Source of the DNA: an uncultured Flavobacteriaceae bacterium
GTDB lineage: Bacteria; Bacteroidota; Bacteroidia; Flavobacteriales; Flavobacteriaceae
Assembly (NCBI GenBank): GCA_947494565.1
Contig: CANLVG010000010.1
Coordinates: 1 to 64,000, forward strand
DNA length: 64,000 nt
Reading direction: 5' to 3'
Shown here: positions 51,787 to 61,115 of the stretch, piece after piece
Numbering within the stretch: position 1 is the first letter of the stretch
How the letters are laid out: the number at the start of each line of letters is the position of its first letter
Program-made: the position numbers and the translations under genes
Notes under the pieces: model-generated
The model's database searches: none
What the model was told of the DNA's origin: nothing
Seen by the model: the letters and a program-made list of their open reading frames with translations, nothing else

Positions 51787-54700
51787 ATGCGAAAAAAAAG
51801 TTATGGGCTGCTCCTAATACTCATAATGAGTATATCATGGGTTCAAGCTCAAGAAAAAACAGTAACAGGAAACATTACGGATCAAGATAATGTTCCCTTG
51901 CCCGGCGTGAACATCGTTGTAAAGGAAACTACCCGAGGTACCCAGTCCGATTTTGATGGAAACTATGCCATCAATGCGAGTGAGGGAGAGGTATTGATTT
52001 TCTCTTATTTGGGCCAAACCACAATTGAACGGGTTGTCGGTTCCTCGTCGATTATCAATGTACAAATGCAAGAAGATGCATCACAATTGGAAGAAGTTGT
52101 AGTGGTGGGTTTCGGAACCCAATCAAAACGTCTTTTAACCGATAATGTGGCCAAGATCGACTCTGATCAAATAGGCGGCATTTCTACTCCAGCTTTACAA
52201 AATGCGCTCGTCGCCAAGGCACCGGGGGTACAGATTACCCAAATCAATGGTAAACTCGAAGGTGGTGTCAAAGTGATCATTCGTGGGCTTTCGTCCGTAT
52301 CGGCTTCGCAAGAACCGCTCTATGTCATCGATGGTATCGAGATGAACAACAATAACATTTCCTCTATACAGTCGAACTTGAATCCGCTCTTAGCCATCAA
52401 TCCAAATGACATTGAGTCCATCGATATTCTTAAAGATGCCTCTGCGACTGCAATTTTCGGTGCGAAAGGTACCAATGGGGTGGTATTGATCACCACCAAA
52501 AGAGGTAAAGAAGGAAAATCAACGATTTCCGTAGATCTATCTACCAGTTTTGGTCAACCGACAAACAAAAGGGATTGGTTAAATTCAGCTCAGTATATCG
52601 AACTACTGCAAGAATCGGCTTTTAACTCCCCAGCTTTTGATTTTACTACGCAAGCAGAAGCCGATGAGTGGGTCGATGTACGATTGCAAAGATATCAGGG
52701 TGATCAAGATTATAGAAACATAGATACGGATTGGCAAGAAGAGGCATTTCAAAATAGTTTTGTTCGCGATGCTAATATTTCCTTTGCAGGTGGTACGGAA
52801 AAGACCAAAAGCTTTCTATCGGCGTCGTATAACAATTCTGACGGTATTATTAGAGGCAATAGCCTGGAACGAATTAGTATGAGAGCGAATATCGACCATG
52901 ATATAAACGATTGGTTGGATGTGGGCTTCAACTTGGGTTATACCAGCACGGTAATTGATCGGATATCGGGGGATAATTCTTTTACCACTCCTCTGCAGGC
53001 CATAGCCCAAGTACCTACAGCACCCGTTTTTCTATCAGACGGGGAATTGAACGGAAGTACTCTCTATGCCAACTTTCTATTGCAAGACAAACACTCCTTC
53101 CGCCTAACAAAAAGGAGAAGGCTTCTCAGCAAGTTCTTTGCGGAATTGAAGTTATTAGAATCTTTGAAGTTCAAATCTGAAATAGGGTACGACTACCTCA
53201 ATCAGACCGTTGATAGAAATACGGGAAGGTTAGCGCCATTTCAATCCACCAATGGCCAATCATTTGCCTCGGACAATGGTACTGAAATCATTTCCACAAA
53301 TAATTATCTGACCTTCAACAAGTTATTCGGTGAACACTCCAATTTAGATTTTGTATTGGGAACCAACTACACCCGATTTAAGAATAGGGCCAGTTCAGTA
53401 ACCGGTGATGGGTTTCCGACGGATAATTTCAAATCGGTATCAAGTGCTGCCACCATATCGGACGGTACGGGTACCTTCACGAATTGGGCACAAATATCTT
53501 ACTTTGCTCGGGCCACTTATGATTATAAAAACCGCTATATCTTAAAGGCCAGTATTCGACAAGATGGTTCATCGCGCTTTGGGGAAAACAATAGGTTTGG
53601 ATATTTTCCATCAGGGTCTTTAGGTTGGATTATTTCCGAAGAAAATTTTCTTAAGGAATCAAATACGTTATCCCTACTTAAGTTTAGGGCAAGTTGGGGA
53701 ATCAATGGTAATACCCCGATTGCTAATTTTCCGAGTTTAGGACTTTACGGCGGGACGAACTATAACGGTCAATCCGGACTTGAATTTACACAAGGTGAAA
53801 ACCCTGATTTGAAATGGGAAGAAACGGAACAGACGAATTTCGGTTTGGACTTTGGTTTCGCAAACAACCGCATAAGCGGTGAAATCGACTACTATGTCAA
53901 AAAAACGAAAGACCTTTTGTTCTTTACCCGTGTGCCTTTTGAAGCCCAGTTGCCTTCGGCCCAAGTGCTTCAGAATATCGGTAACCTAGAAAATAGTGGT
54001 TTTGAGTTTGTCTTGAATACCACCAACATACAAACCGAGGATTTCACTTGGAAAACCAGTATCAACTTTGCAACGAACAAGAATGAAATCACAAGTTTGC
54101 CGAATGCAGAAGACCAAATAACGGGTCGTAATATTTTGCGAGAAGGTGAAGCTATAAATTCGTTCTACATGGTAGAGTACGCCGGTGTCAACGCTCAAAC
54201 AGGGGATGCGGAGTACGTGCTCAACACCGAAAATACCGATGGCACGCTGAACAAAGGCGTGACCAATGATTTTTCGCAAGCCGAGCGTGTAGTAGTCGGT
54301 AACCCGAATCCAGATATCATCGGGGGGTTCTCCAGTACTTTGAACTATAAAACCATAGACTTTTCGTTTACCTTTCAAGGCCAATGGGGAGCCCAGCTCT
54401 ATAACAATGCCGGTCAATACCAAGAAACCGGTTTTGGCAACGGCCTAGACAACCAAGATGAGTATATCTATAATAATAGATGGCAAAACCCAGGTGACAT
54501 TACCGATGTACCTCAAGCGCGACTCTTTGTAAATAATGGGCATTCGCCAAGTTCGAGATATTTACAAGATACAGACTTCGTACGCCTCAGAAACCTTACA
54601 CTGGGTTATTCGTTGCCCACCCCAGCACTGGATAGACTGGGTATGAGTCGTGTTCGAATCTATGTGTCAGGACTTAATTTGCTGACTTTTACGAACTACC

Positions 54701-54819
54701 GAGGTTACGACCCTGAATCATCAAACGACGATGCGAATACCAATACGAATGTTGGAAACACGTTTTATTCGGCACCACCAGCTAAGGTATATACGATGGG
54801 TATCAATCTTTCTTTCTAA
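51787..54819 (+). CDS. SusC/RagA family TonB-linked outer-membrane transporter
   Basis: A 1010-residue protein with a signal peptide (SISWVQAQ), a CarboxypepD_reg-like domain (KTVTGNITDQDNVPLPGVNI), the TonB-box-like LEEVVVVGFG, a plug with RGLSSVSASQEPLYVIDGIE and the SusC motif SATAIFGAKGTNGVVLITTK, then a 22-strand barrel ending in YTMGINLSF. SusC proteins import oligosaccharides or peptides bound by SusD. The susD gene follows after 15 bp. No glycoside hydrolase or peptidase gene is in the locus, so the ligand cannot be guessed. Confidence 0.96.
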   Translation: MRKKSYGLLLILIMSISWVQAQEKTVTGNITDQDNVPLPGVNIVVKETTRGTQSDFDGNYAINASEGEVLIFSYLGQTTIERVVGSSSIINVQMQEDASQLEEVVVVGFGTQSKRLLTDNVAKIDSDQIGGISTPALQNALVAKAPGVQITQINGKLEGGVKVIIRGLSSVSASQEPLYVIDGIEMNNNNISSIQSNLNPLLAINPNDIESIDILKDASATAIFGAKGTNGVVLITTKRGKEGKSTISVDLSTSFGQPTNKRDWLNSAQYIELLQESAFNSPAFDFTTQAEADEWVDVRLQRYQGDQDYRNIDTDWQEEAFQNSFVRDANISFAGGTEKTKSFLSASYNNSDGIIRGNSLERISMRANIDHDINDWLDVGFNLGYTSTVIDRISGDNSFTTPLQAIAQVPTAPVFLSDGELNGSTLYANFLLQDKHSFRLTKRRRLLSKFFAELKLLESLKFKSEIGYDYLNQTVDRNTGRLAPFQSTNGQSFASDNGTEIISTNNYLTFNKLFGEHSNLDFVLGTNYTRFKNRASSVTGDGFPTDNFKSVSSAATISDGTGTFTNWAQISYFARATYDYKNRYILKASIRQDGSSRFGENNRFGYFPSGSLGWIISEENFLKESNTLSLLKFRASWGINGNTPIANFPSLGLYGGTNYNGQSGLEFTQGENPDLKWEETEQTNFGLDFGFANNRISGEIDYYVKKTKDLLFFTRVPFEAQLPSAQVLQNIGNLENSGFEFVLNTTNIQTEDFTWKTSINFATNKNEITSLPNAEDQITGRNILREGEAINSFYMVEYAGVNAQTGDAEYVLNTENTDGTLNKGVTNDFSQAERVVVGNPNPDIIGGFSSTLNYKTIDFSFTFQGQWGAQLYNNAGQYQETGFGNGLDNQDEYIYNNRWQNPGDITDVPQARLFVNNGHSPSSRYLQDTDFVRLRNLTLGYSLPTPALDRLGMSRVRIYVSGLNLLTFTNYRGYDPESSNDDANTNTNVGNTFYSAPPAKVYTMGINLSF

Positions 54820-54834
54820 ATAAAAAATATACAC

Positions 54835-56214
54835 ATGAAACAGATAAAATTCTTAGTTATTCTCTTCTTTTCGATGATCGCCATATCATGTGAAAAGGAA
54901 CTAGATCTAGAACCGCAGCAAAGTATTAGTATTGGTGCGGCAACCGAAACACCGGAAAATATCAATTCAATTCTTCTGGCTGCCTATGACATCGGTAGAA
55001 ATACGAGCCCTGATAATGTAGCACCACTATATAACGGTAACTATAGTGGCGAACTGAACATCGTTTCAGAACTCTTGGGAAATACGGATCAAGTGAGTTG
55101 GAACGGAACCTTTGCGAACTTATCCGAGATTGCCAGCAAGGCTCTTCTCAACAACAACGCCAGCGCGCTTAATATTTATAATGACAGCTATGCGATAATG
55201 GGCCATGTCAATACGGTTCTCGCTAATCTTGATAAGTTCGATGATGCGGCCGAGAGAGATCGGGTAGAAGGAGAGGCGAAATTCTTAAGAGGTCTCGTCT
55301 ATTTTGATATGGTAAAGCTATATGGCCAACAGTATAATGCCTCGGGAGGGAATACACAACTCGGAGTACCTATCATACTCACCCCCCCGGATATCACTAT
55401 TCGTATTCCCAGAAATACGGTAGAGGAAGTTTATGCACAAATCATCTCGGATTTAGGCGATGCCTATGCCAAACTGCCCGACACCAATGATGCGCGAGCC
55501 GATAAGTACGCTGCTCAAGCGATGCTGGCACGTGTATACCTCCAACAAGGTGATTTTACAGCTGCAAGAGATGCAGCGGACGACGTTCTTCAAAACAGTG
55601 GACATGAATTGACGGCCACTTTCGCCGAGGCATTTGATACCGATGACAATACGGTAGAAACCATTTTTTCATGGATCATCAACAACCAAGAGGGTACGAA
55701 TCTTACCAATACGCACTATGCTACAGAAGCTTTGGGAGGTAGAGGCGGTGATATCGCCATCACACAAGACTATTTAGATAAATTTGATTCCGATGTTGAC
55801 GAACGCAAAAACTTCAATTATCCGGGAGAAGGGGTAAGTACGGGGTTAACACTGACGTCAAAACACACGCGACAATTTGCAAATGCCACTCCAGTGAGAA
55901 TTGCTGAGATGCACTTGATTCGGGCAGAATGCAATTTTAGGTTGGGGAGCAGCGTCGGACTACCCCCTTTGGACGAAATCAATGCACTTCGAGCAAGATC
56001 CTCAGCCCCTGCACTTGGAAGCCTAACTTTAGACCTTATTCTTCTTGAGCGCGAATTGGAACTAGCTTTTGAAGGCTTTACATTACATGATTATAAAAGG
56101 ACACAACGAGCTATCGGGGGCTTGCCTTTTGACGATAACAAATTAGTATTTCCGATTCCGCAATCCGCCAGGGATCGAAATCCCTTATTGGAGCAGAATC
56201 AGGGATATAACTAA
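54835..56214 (+). CDS. SusD/RagB family nutrient-binding lipoprotein
   Basis: A 459-residue surface lipoprotein (lipobox in MIAISCEKELDLEP) with the SusD fold: TPR-like helices such as EGEAKFLRGLVYFDMVKLYG and YAAQAMLARVYLQQGDFTAA, and the C-terminal ELAFEGFTLHDYKRTQRAIG and FPIPQSARDRNPLLEQNQGY. It forms the lid on SusC and captures the ligand. A strong terminator follows 26 bp later. Confidence 0.95.
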   Translation: MKQIKFLVILFFSMIAISCEKELDLEPQQSISIGAATETPENINSILLAAYDIGRNTSPDNVAPLYNGNYSGELNIVSELLGNTDQVSWNGTFANLSEIASKALLNNNASALNIYNDSYAIMGHVNTVLANLDKFDDAAERDRVEGEAKFLRGLVYFDMVKLYGQQYNASGGNTQLGVPIILTPPDITIRIPRNTVEEVYAQIISDLGDAYAKLPDTNDARADKYAAQAMLARVYLQQGDFTAARDAADDVLQNSGHELTATFAEAFDTDDNTVETIFSWIINNQEGTNLTNTHYATEALGGRGGDIAITQDYLDKFDSDVDERKNFNYPGEGVSTGLTLTSKHTRQFANATPVRIAEMHLIRAECNFRLGSSVGLPPLDEINALRARSSAPALGSLTLDLILLERELELAFEGFTLHDYKRTQRAIGGLPFDDNKLVFPIPQSARDRNPLLEQNQGYN

Positions 56215-56239
56215 AATAGCCAGTCAAATTGAATTTAAG

Positions 56240-56270
56240 AAAGACCGATTTCATATCGGTCTTTTTTTTT
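56240..56270 (+). terminator. Terminator after the susCD genes
   Basis: AAAGACCGAT pairs with ATCGGTCTTT around TTCAT and ends in a run of nine or more T residues. Confidence 0.93.
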
Positions 56271-56382
56271 GAGGAAAAGCAAACAACATCGGAGTGGGCT
56301 AACAAGGTATTTGAAAGAAACCAAATTCACCAAATCGGGCCGCCCGCCGGACGTAGGAATAGATTCCGATTAACGGGAAAAG

Positions 56383-56892
56383 CTACTCCTCTTTTCTATA
56401 CAAGCCGTCGAAAATAATTATAACCGGGGCATCATTACCGACCATTTCCCATAATTGACGAACGGTGCCATCGGTATTATGTGTCCAAGTAATCCTATTT
56501 CTGTAGACCTTTCCATCCGTATGTGTAAACGCTTCAGAAGAAAGAATCATTTGATTTCCGATGCGACCTCCCTTAAGTTTGAGATGGGTACCTTGGTTAT
56601 CTACCCACAACTGTTCCCAGTATCCGGTTTGGGAATTAAAAAAATTGGTGCTGATACCCGTACTACCACTACTCCCTTTCCACCGCTCTTGTAAAACACA
56701 ATCGTTTTCTAGTTTTTGAATATGGTTGGTACCGACAACGGTACCGGAACCATCCGTTACGATCCAATGACCGACCCAAAAATCAAAGGCGCTGTGATTT
56801 TCAGTACAACAGCTACATGGTGCTTTTTGAGCATACATAGTTCCCGTTACAAGAGCAAATACACCTATGAAGAGTATCCTAGTTGATTTCAT
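56383..56892 (-). CDS. DUF1579-like secreted protein
   Basis: A 169-residue protein with a signal peptide (FALVTGTMYAQK), a Cys cluster (APCSCCTENH) and then the pattern SAFDFWVGHWIVTDGSGTVV, QERWKGSSGSTG, WEQLWVDNQGTHLKLKG and RQLWEMVGNDAPVIIIFDGLY, typical of a lipocalin-like DUF1579-type beta-barrel. No function is known. It is transcribed with, and 16 bp downstream of, the alpha/beta hydrolase gene. Confidence 0.8.
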   Translation of the reverse strand: MKSTRILFIGVFALVTGTMYAQKAPCSCCTENHSAFDFWVGHWIVTDGSGTVVGTNHIQKLENDCVLQERWKGSSGSTGISTNFFNSQTGYWEQLWVDNQGTHLKLKGGRIGNQMILSSEAFTHTDGKVYRNRITWTHNTDGTVRQLWEMVGNDAPVIIIFDGLYRKEE

Positions 56893-56908
56893 GATTCTGT
56901 TGCAGTAG

Positions 56909-57838
56909 TTACCGAACAGCTGACAAGGTGGTACGTTCCTGCTTTAATGCCTCTTGGACCAAAATAGACTCCCAACTTAAATCCGATAGGTAGTTAATTA
57001 CCAATCTATTAAAAATTTCAGGTTGTTCCACGTTTACCACATGTCCACAATGTTCGATCATCAGTAGACTTGAATGTTGATGCTTTTGAACAATTTTTTT
57101 TACGGACGGAAGAAAAAGATAATCTTCTCCTCCCATGACATACAGGGTAGGAATCTTAATATCGTTAGCTCTGAATAGACGCAACAGGGGATTGATTTCG
57201 GAAGTCAATGTAAACCATCGTAAGAACTCTTTCTGGCATAATTTTTTCGCTTCTCGAACAAAAAGTAAGCGAGATTCCCGGTGGTTGCTATTTGGCATTA
57301 TGATAAATGCGAAGAACTTATAAAGCCATAGATACGGCACTACCGACTTGAAAATATTGCCTAGTCGCATTAATAACTGCGACCTTAAATTCAACTTCAT
57401 TATAGCACCTCCCATGACCAGGCCTTCCACTTTTTCAGGGCATCGCTCGGCCAGATTTCGTATGAGTATCGTACCTAATGAAATACCGACAAAATGTGAT
57501 TTTTTTATTTGCAGGTGCTCGATTACCTCTATGATGTCACTGGTAATGACATCAAAGGTATACTTATCACTGAAGGCTTCTTTTAATTTCGGTTCCGAAT
57601 TGCCATGCCCTCGTAAATCAAGTAACAGCACATTGAAGTGTTTTCTAAATTCACGCAGTTGCTTATACCAAATAGATGAACTACCGCCCGCGCCATGGAC
57701 GAAAGTTACCCAGACTTTTGAATCTTGATGAAGATATGTATTGTAATTCAGCAAAGTGTCTCGCGTACCTATTTTGGTAACATTGCAATGTATTAAATCT
57801 TTTCGCAGCTTCGTGCTCTTTAACGGATTATTTAACAC
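56909..57838 (-). CDS. Alpha/beta hydrolase
   Basis: A 309-residue cytoplasmic hydrolase. The oxyanion-loop motif is FVHGAGGSSSIW, the nucleophile Ser is in FVGISLGTILIRNLA, the acid is probably the Asp in YVMGGEDYLF and the catalytic His is in IEHCGHVVNVEQPE. LLLDLRGHGNSEP is the usual motif after strand 4. The triad is complete, so an active esterase, lipase or related enzyme is expected; the substrate is unknown. It sits at the head of a two-gene minus-strand unit with the DUF1579-like gene. Confidence 0.9.
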   Translation of the reverse strand: MLNNPLKSTKLRKDLIHCNVTKIGTRDTLLNYNTYLHQDSKVWVTFVHGAGGSSSIWYKQLREFRKHFNVLLLDLRGHGNSEPKLKEAFSDKYTFDVITSDIIEVIEHLQIKKSHFVGISLGTILIRNLAERCPEKVEGLVMGGAIMKLNLRSQLLMRLGNIFKSVVPYLWLYKFFAFIIMPNSNHRESRLLFVREAKKLCQKEFLRWFTLTSEINPLLRLFRANDIKIPTLYVMGGEDYLFLPSVKKIVQKHQHSSLLMIEHCGHVVNVEQPEIFNRLVINYLSDLSWESILVQEALKQERTTLSAVR

Positions 57839-57980
57839 TTTAACCCATTTGGACGTGATTTGTGAATTAAGAAATTCCTAAGAAATTATTAAAAGAACTG
57901 ATTTATCGACAAATACAACGATTTTAAACATCCAAAGCATCAATCCGAGCGTATATTTACCAGAACTTATTTATAAGACT

Positions 57981-58169
57981 ATGGAAAATCAATATTGCAA
58001 AGTAGGAAGTGTTACCCCTATCGCGGCTAACAGAAACATGATTCATATTTTAGAGTACCAATACCAGAATTTTTTGGATAAAGCTTCGGATATCAACGAT
58101 GCCCGATTAGTGGAATTTTTTGAGCAGAAAGCCAATAAAATCAAAAGAGTTCTTGAAAACTTGGTATAG
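57981..58169 (+). CDS. Small conserved hypothetical protein (62 residues)
   Basis: A short soluble protein with a helical C-terminal half (MIHILEYQYQNFLDKASDIN, EFFEQKANKIKRVLENLV). There is no signal or membrane segment. TATATTTA, seven of eight matches to the -7 element, lies about 20 bp upstream. It converges on pyrF with a 3-bp gap. Function unknown. Confidence 0.6.
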   Translation: MENQYCKVGSVTPIAANRNMIHILEYQYQNFLDKASDINDARLVEFFEQKANKIKRVLENLV

Positions 58170-58172
58170 CAT

Positions 58173-58994
58173 TCAATTAAGGTTTTTCAACGCCCCTGAC
58201 ATCTTAACTTGAATTCTCTCGGCACAATTCGCGGCCGCATTCGCAAAATCAGTTTTGTTTGACGCATAGATTATTCCCCTAGAGGAATTTACAAGAAGGC
58301 CTACCTTCGAGGTCAAACCATATTTGCATACTTCTTCAAGACTTCCACCCTGCGCACCAACACCCGGAATAAGCAAGAAATTATCTGGAACAATTTTCCG
58401 TATGTCGGACAGATATTCTGCCTTGGTGGCGCCGACGACATACATCAGGTTCTCAGAATTTTGATAGGTCTGTGTGGTTTTCAAGACCTCTTTATACAGT
58501 TCAATACCTTCTATTTTCTTGGTTTGAAAATCATAAGCGCCGTCATTCGAGGTCAACGCCAGTAGAATGGTATGTTTATCTGTGAACGCTAAAAAAGGCT
58601 CTACGGAATCTCGGCCCATATATGGGGCAATCGTAATGGAATCAAACGCCAACTCCTCAAAAAATGCCTTGGCATATCGCGTAGAAGTATTGCCAATATC
58701 CCCTCTTTTGGCGTCGGCTATTGTAAAGAGCTCGGGATATTTTGAATTAATATAGTCAATCGTCTTTTTTAGTGCCTCCCATCCTTGAATACCGTAAGCT
58801 TCATAAAAAGCAATGTTGGGTTTGTAGGCCACACATAAATGATGTGTAGCATCGATAATCTCCTTATTAAAGGCGAAAATGGGGTCTTCCTCCGCTAACA
58901 AATGCGGAGGGATTTTCTCGAGATCGGTATCCAATCCGATACAGAGAAACGATTTTTTTTTATGTATTTGTTCTAATAAAGCTTCTGTTGTCAT
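58173..58994 (-). CDS. pyrF: Orotidine 5'-phosphate decarboxylase
   Basis: PyrF makes UMP from OMP. The 273-residue length and sequence match the longer (type 2) bacterial form. The catalytic Lys/Asp array is in [18 protein letters not shown]; other conserved segments are [27 protein letters not shown], and [17 protein letters not shown], which binds phosphate. It starts 11 bp after prfA on the same strand, so it is cotranscribed with it, a common arrangement in Bacteroidota. Confidence 0.97.
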   Translation of the reverse strand: MTTEALLEQIHKKKSFLCIGLDTDLEKIPPHLLAEEDPIFAFNKEIIDATHHLCVAYKPNIAFYEAYGIQGWEALKKTIDYINSKYPELFTIADAKRGDIGNTSTRYAKAFFEELAFDSITIAPYMGRDSVEPFLAFTDKHTILLALTSNDGAYDFQTKKIEGIELYKEVLKTTQTYQNSENLMYVVGATKAEYLSDIRKIVPDNFLLIPGVGAQGGSLEEVCKYGLTSKVGLLVNSSRGIIYASNKTDFANAAANCAERIQVKMSGALKNLN

Positions 58995-59005
58995 TCCATA
59001 AGTAA

Positions 59006-60082
59006 TTAGAAGGTCTCCGAAGCTTCCTTGAGTTTTTCGGTGTTTTCTACCAAACTAAGTTCATCAATGATTTTTTGAATATCACCATTGATAATATTCT
59101 GTAGGTCATAGAGTGTCAATCCGATACGATGATCCGTCACCCTACCTTGCGCATAATTATAAGTTCTAATTTTCGCGGAACGGTCGCCACTACTGACCTG
59201 TGAATTTCGCTTTGCGGCATCTTCTTCCTGTTTTTTGGCCAGTTCTAAGTCGTACAAACGAGAGCGTAGTACCCGAAAGGCCTTGTCTTTGTTCTTATGT
59301 TGTGATTTTTGGTCTTGGCACTGAGCCACTAATCCCGTAGGTATATGTGTTAAACGTACTGCCGAATAGGTCGTATTCACCGATTGTCCACCAGGACCAG
59401 ATGAGCAGAAAAAGTCGATACGCACATCCTTGGGGTCGATTTGAACATCAAAATCCTCGGCCTCTGGAAGCACCATTACCGTAGCCGCACTGGTGTGAAC
59501 ACGGCCTTGGGTCTCGGTCTGTGGCACGCGTTGCACGCGATGCACTCCCGCTTCGAATTTTAAAGTGCCGTAAACATCGGAACCGGACACCTCAAACTGT
59601 ATTTCCTTATAACCACCACTGGTACCCTCGCTCAAATCGATAACATTCGTCTTCCAACCTTTTGATTCGCAATACTTGGTATACATTCTAAAAAGATCTC
59701 CAGCAAAAATACTGGCTTCATCACCACCTGTACCTGCACGAATTTCCATGACGACATCCTTGGCATCTTCAGGGTCTTTGGGTATTAACATCAGCTTGAT
59801 TTCCTCTTCCAAAACAGGTAATCCCGCTTTGGCCTCTTCAAGCTGCATTTTCGCCATTTCAAGCATCTCGGCATCACTTCCATCGGCAATGATCTCTTCG
59901 GCTTCCTCGATATTATTGGTGAGCTCGACATATTGATCTCGCTTTGCGACTAGGGCCTTAAGATCACTATATTCCTTCGTCAATTGCACATAGCGCTTTT
60001 GATCCGATATGATATCGGGCTGTATAATCAGGTCGGAAACCTCGTCAAAGCGTTGCTTTACTATGTTAAGTTTGTCAATCAT
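59006..60082 (-). CDS. prfA: Peptide chain release factor 1
   Basis: RF1 reads UAA and UAG stop codons and triggers peptide release. The GGQ motif is in [21 protein letters not shown], and the codon-recognition PxT motif is PQT in [20 protein letters not shown]. The 358-residue length is normal. It precedes pyrF and is divergent from the small ABC system at 60151. Confidence 0.97.
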   Translation of the reverse strand: MIDKLNIVKQRFDEVSDLIIQPDIISDQKRYVQLTKEYSDLKALVAKRDQYVELTNNIEEAEEIIADGSDAEMLEMAKMQLEEAKAGLPVLEEEIKLMLIPKDPEDAKDVVMEIRAGTGGDEASIFAGDLFRMYTKYCESKGWKTNVIDLSEGTSGGYKEIQFEVSGSDVYGTLKFEAGVHRVQRVPQTETQGRVHTSAATVMVLPEAEDFDVQIDPKDVRIDFFCSSGPGGQSVNTTYSAVRLTHIPTGLVAQCQDQKSQHKNKDKAFRVLRSRLYDLELAKKQEEDAAKRNSQVSSGDRSAKIRTYNYAQGRVTDHRIGLTLYDLQNIINGDIQKIIDELSLVENTEKLKEASETF

Positions 60083-60115
60083 AATCGTGCATCAATTCGA
60101 AGGACGAATTTACAA

Positions 60116-60123
60116 TAAATTTG
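60116..60123 (+). promoter_or_regulatory. -7 promoter element of the two-gene ABC system
   Basis: TAAATTTG is a full match to TAnnTTTG, with TTC (60096-60098) 17 bp upstream. The ATG at 60151 is 28 bp downstream. Confidence 0.5.
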
Positions 60124-60150
60124 TACATTTAAAGATACCGGAAGTATTGG

Positions 60151-60453
60151 ATGCATTCTATTTTCAGATTAAAAACGCTACAGCTTTGGTTTCACTTTTA
60201 CAAAAGGCTTCTTGTTCTAAGTTTATTGATTTCACTTATGTTCGGGTTTATGAAAATGTCCCTAGCAGTGATTCTGGTATTTAAGTTTTTGCTTTTCGTA
60301 ATTCTATTGATTGCCTACTTCGAACCAAGTTTAAAACAAAAGCTGATTTTTTACAAAAACTTTGGAATGTCGGCAGTATTTCTAATTTTCACCTCTTTTG
60401 TAATCGATTCTTTTTTTACTAGTATTCTCATACTAACCTTGCATCAATTTTGA
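60151..60453 (+). CDS. Small polytopic membrane protein coupled to an ABC ATPase
   Basis: A 100-residue protein with a basic N-terminus (MHSIFRLKTLQLWFHFYKR) and three hydrophobic helices (LLVLSLLISLMFGFMKMSLA, VFKFLLFVILLIAYF, SAVFLIFTSFVIDSFFTSIL). Its stop codon overlaps the TTG start of the ATPase gene, a sign of translational coupling. It may be the membrane half of a minimal ABC system, although it is far shorter than known permeases. I do not recognise a family. Confidence 0.65.
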   Translation: MHSIFRLKTLQLWFHFYKRLLVLSLLISLMFGFMKMSLAVILVFKFLLFVILLIAYFEPSLKQKLIFYKNFGMSAVFLIFTSFVIDSFFTSILILTLHQF

Positions 60454-61115
60454 CAGTTGAAATTGACAGTGTAGAACTAAGTTTTGACCAAAAGAAAATT
60501 CTTTATGGTGTTTATCTAAAGGGTGAAACGGGAAAAATTACAGGAGTTCTTGGAAGAAACGGCTCTGGAAAAACATGTTTACTACGCATTCTTTTCGGGG
60601 ACTTAAAACCTACATACAAGAACATCCGTTTGGATGGAAACCACCTAAAAGAATCGTTGTTCGAAAGAAATTTAGTAGCTTATCTTCCCCAGCACAAAAT
60701 GCTCCCTGTCAATATGAAGATATCCCGTGCCTTTGATTTTTTTCAGGCTAATTGGAGCAACTTTACCAATACGTTCGATTCTTTTGGGATATATACCAAC
60801 AGTAAAATAAATGAACTTTCATCCGGTGAGCTTCGCGTAATCGAAACCTATCTTATCTTGAATTCGGGTAAAAAAATAATTTTGCTCGATGAACCTTTTT
60901 CTTTTGTGGCACCAATCTATGTCGAGAAGTTCAAAAAGTTGATTTTAGAAAAGAAAAATGATTCCGCAATCATTATTACCGACCATTTCTATCGAGAAAT
61001 TTTAAGCATTAGTGATTCCACCTACCTTCTTAAAAACGGCTACTCTAAATTAATTCAATCAAAAAAAGACTTGGAAAATGAGGGGTACATAAGTTCTAAT
61101 CCCCAACAAAGGTAG
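60450..61115 (+). CDS. ABC transporter ATP-binding protein
   Basis: A 221-residue ATPase. Walker A is GVLGRNGSGKTCLL, the Q-loop is YLPQHKMLP, the signature is ELSSGELRVIET, Walker B is KKIILLDEPFSFV and the H-switch is IIITDHFYREIL. The signature is LSSGE as in many export-type ATPases. The gene starts at the TTG at 60450 (MTVEIDSVELSF), overlapping the previous stop in TTGA. The last 20 bases overlap the convergent DUF3570 gene. The substrate is unknown. Confidence 0.92.
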   Translation: MTVEIDSVELSFDQKKILYGVYLKGETGKITGVLGRNGSGKTCLLRILFGDLKPTYKNIRLDGNHLKESLFERNLVAYLPQHKMLPVNMKISRAFDFFQANWSNFTNTFDSFGIYTNSKINELSSGELRVIETYLILNSGKKIILLDEPFSFVAPIYVEKFKKLILEKKNDSAIIITDHFYREILSISDSTYLLKNGYSKLIQSKKDLENEGYISSNPQQR

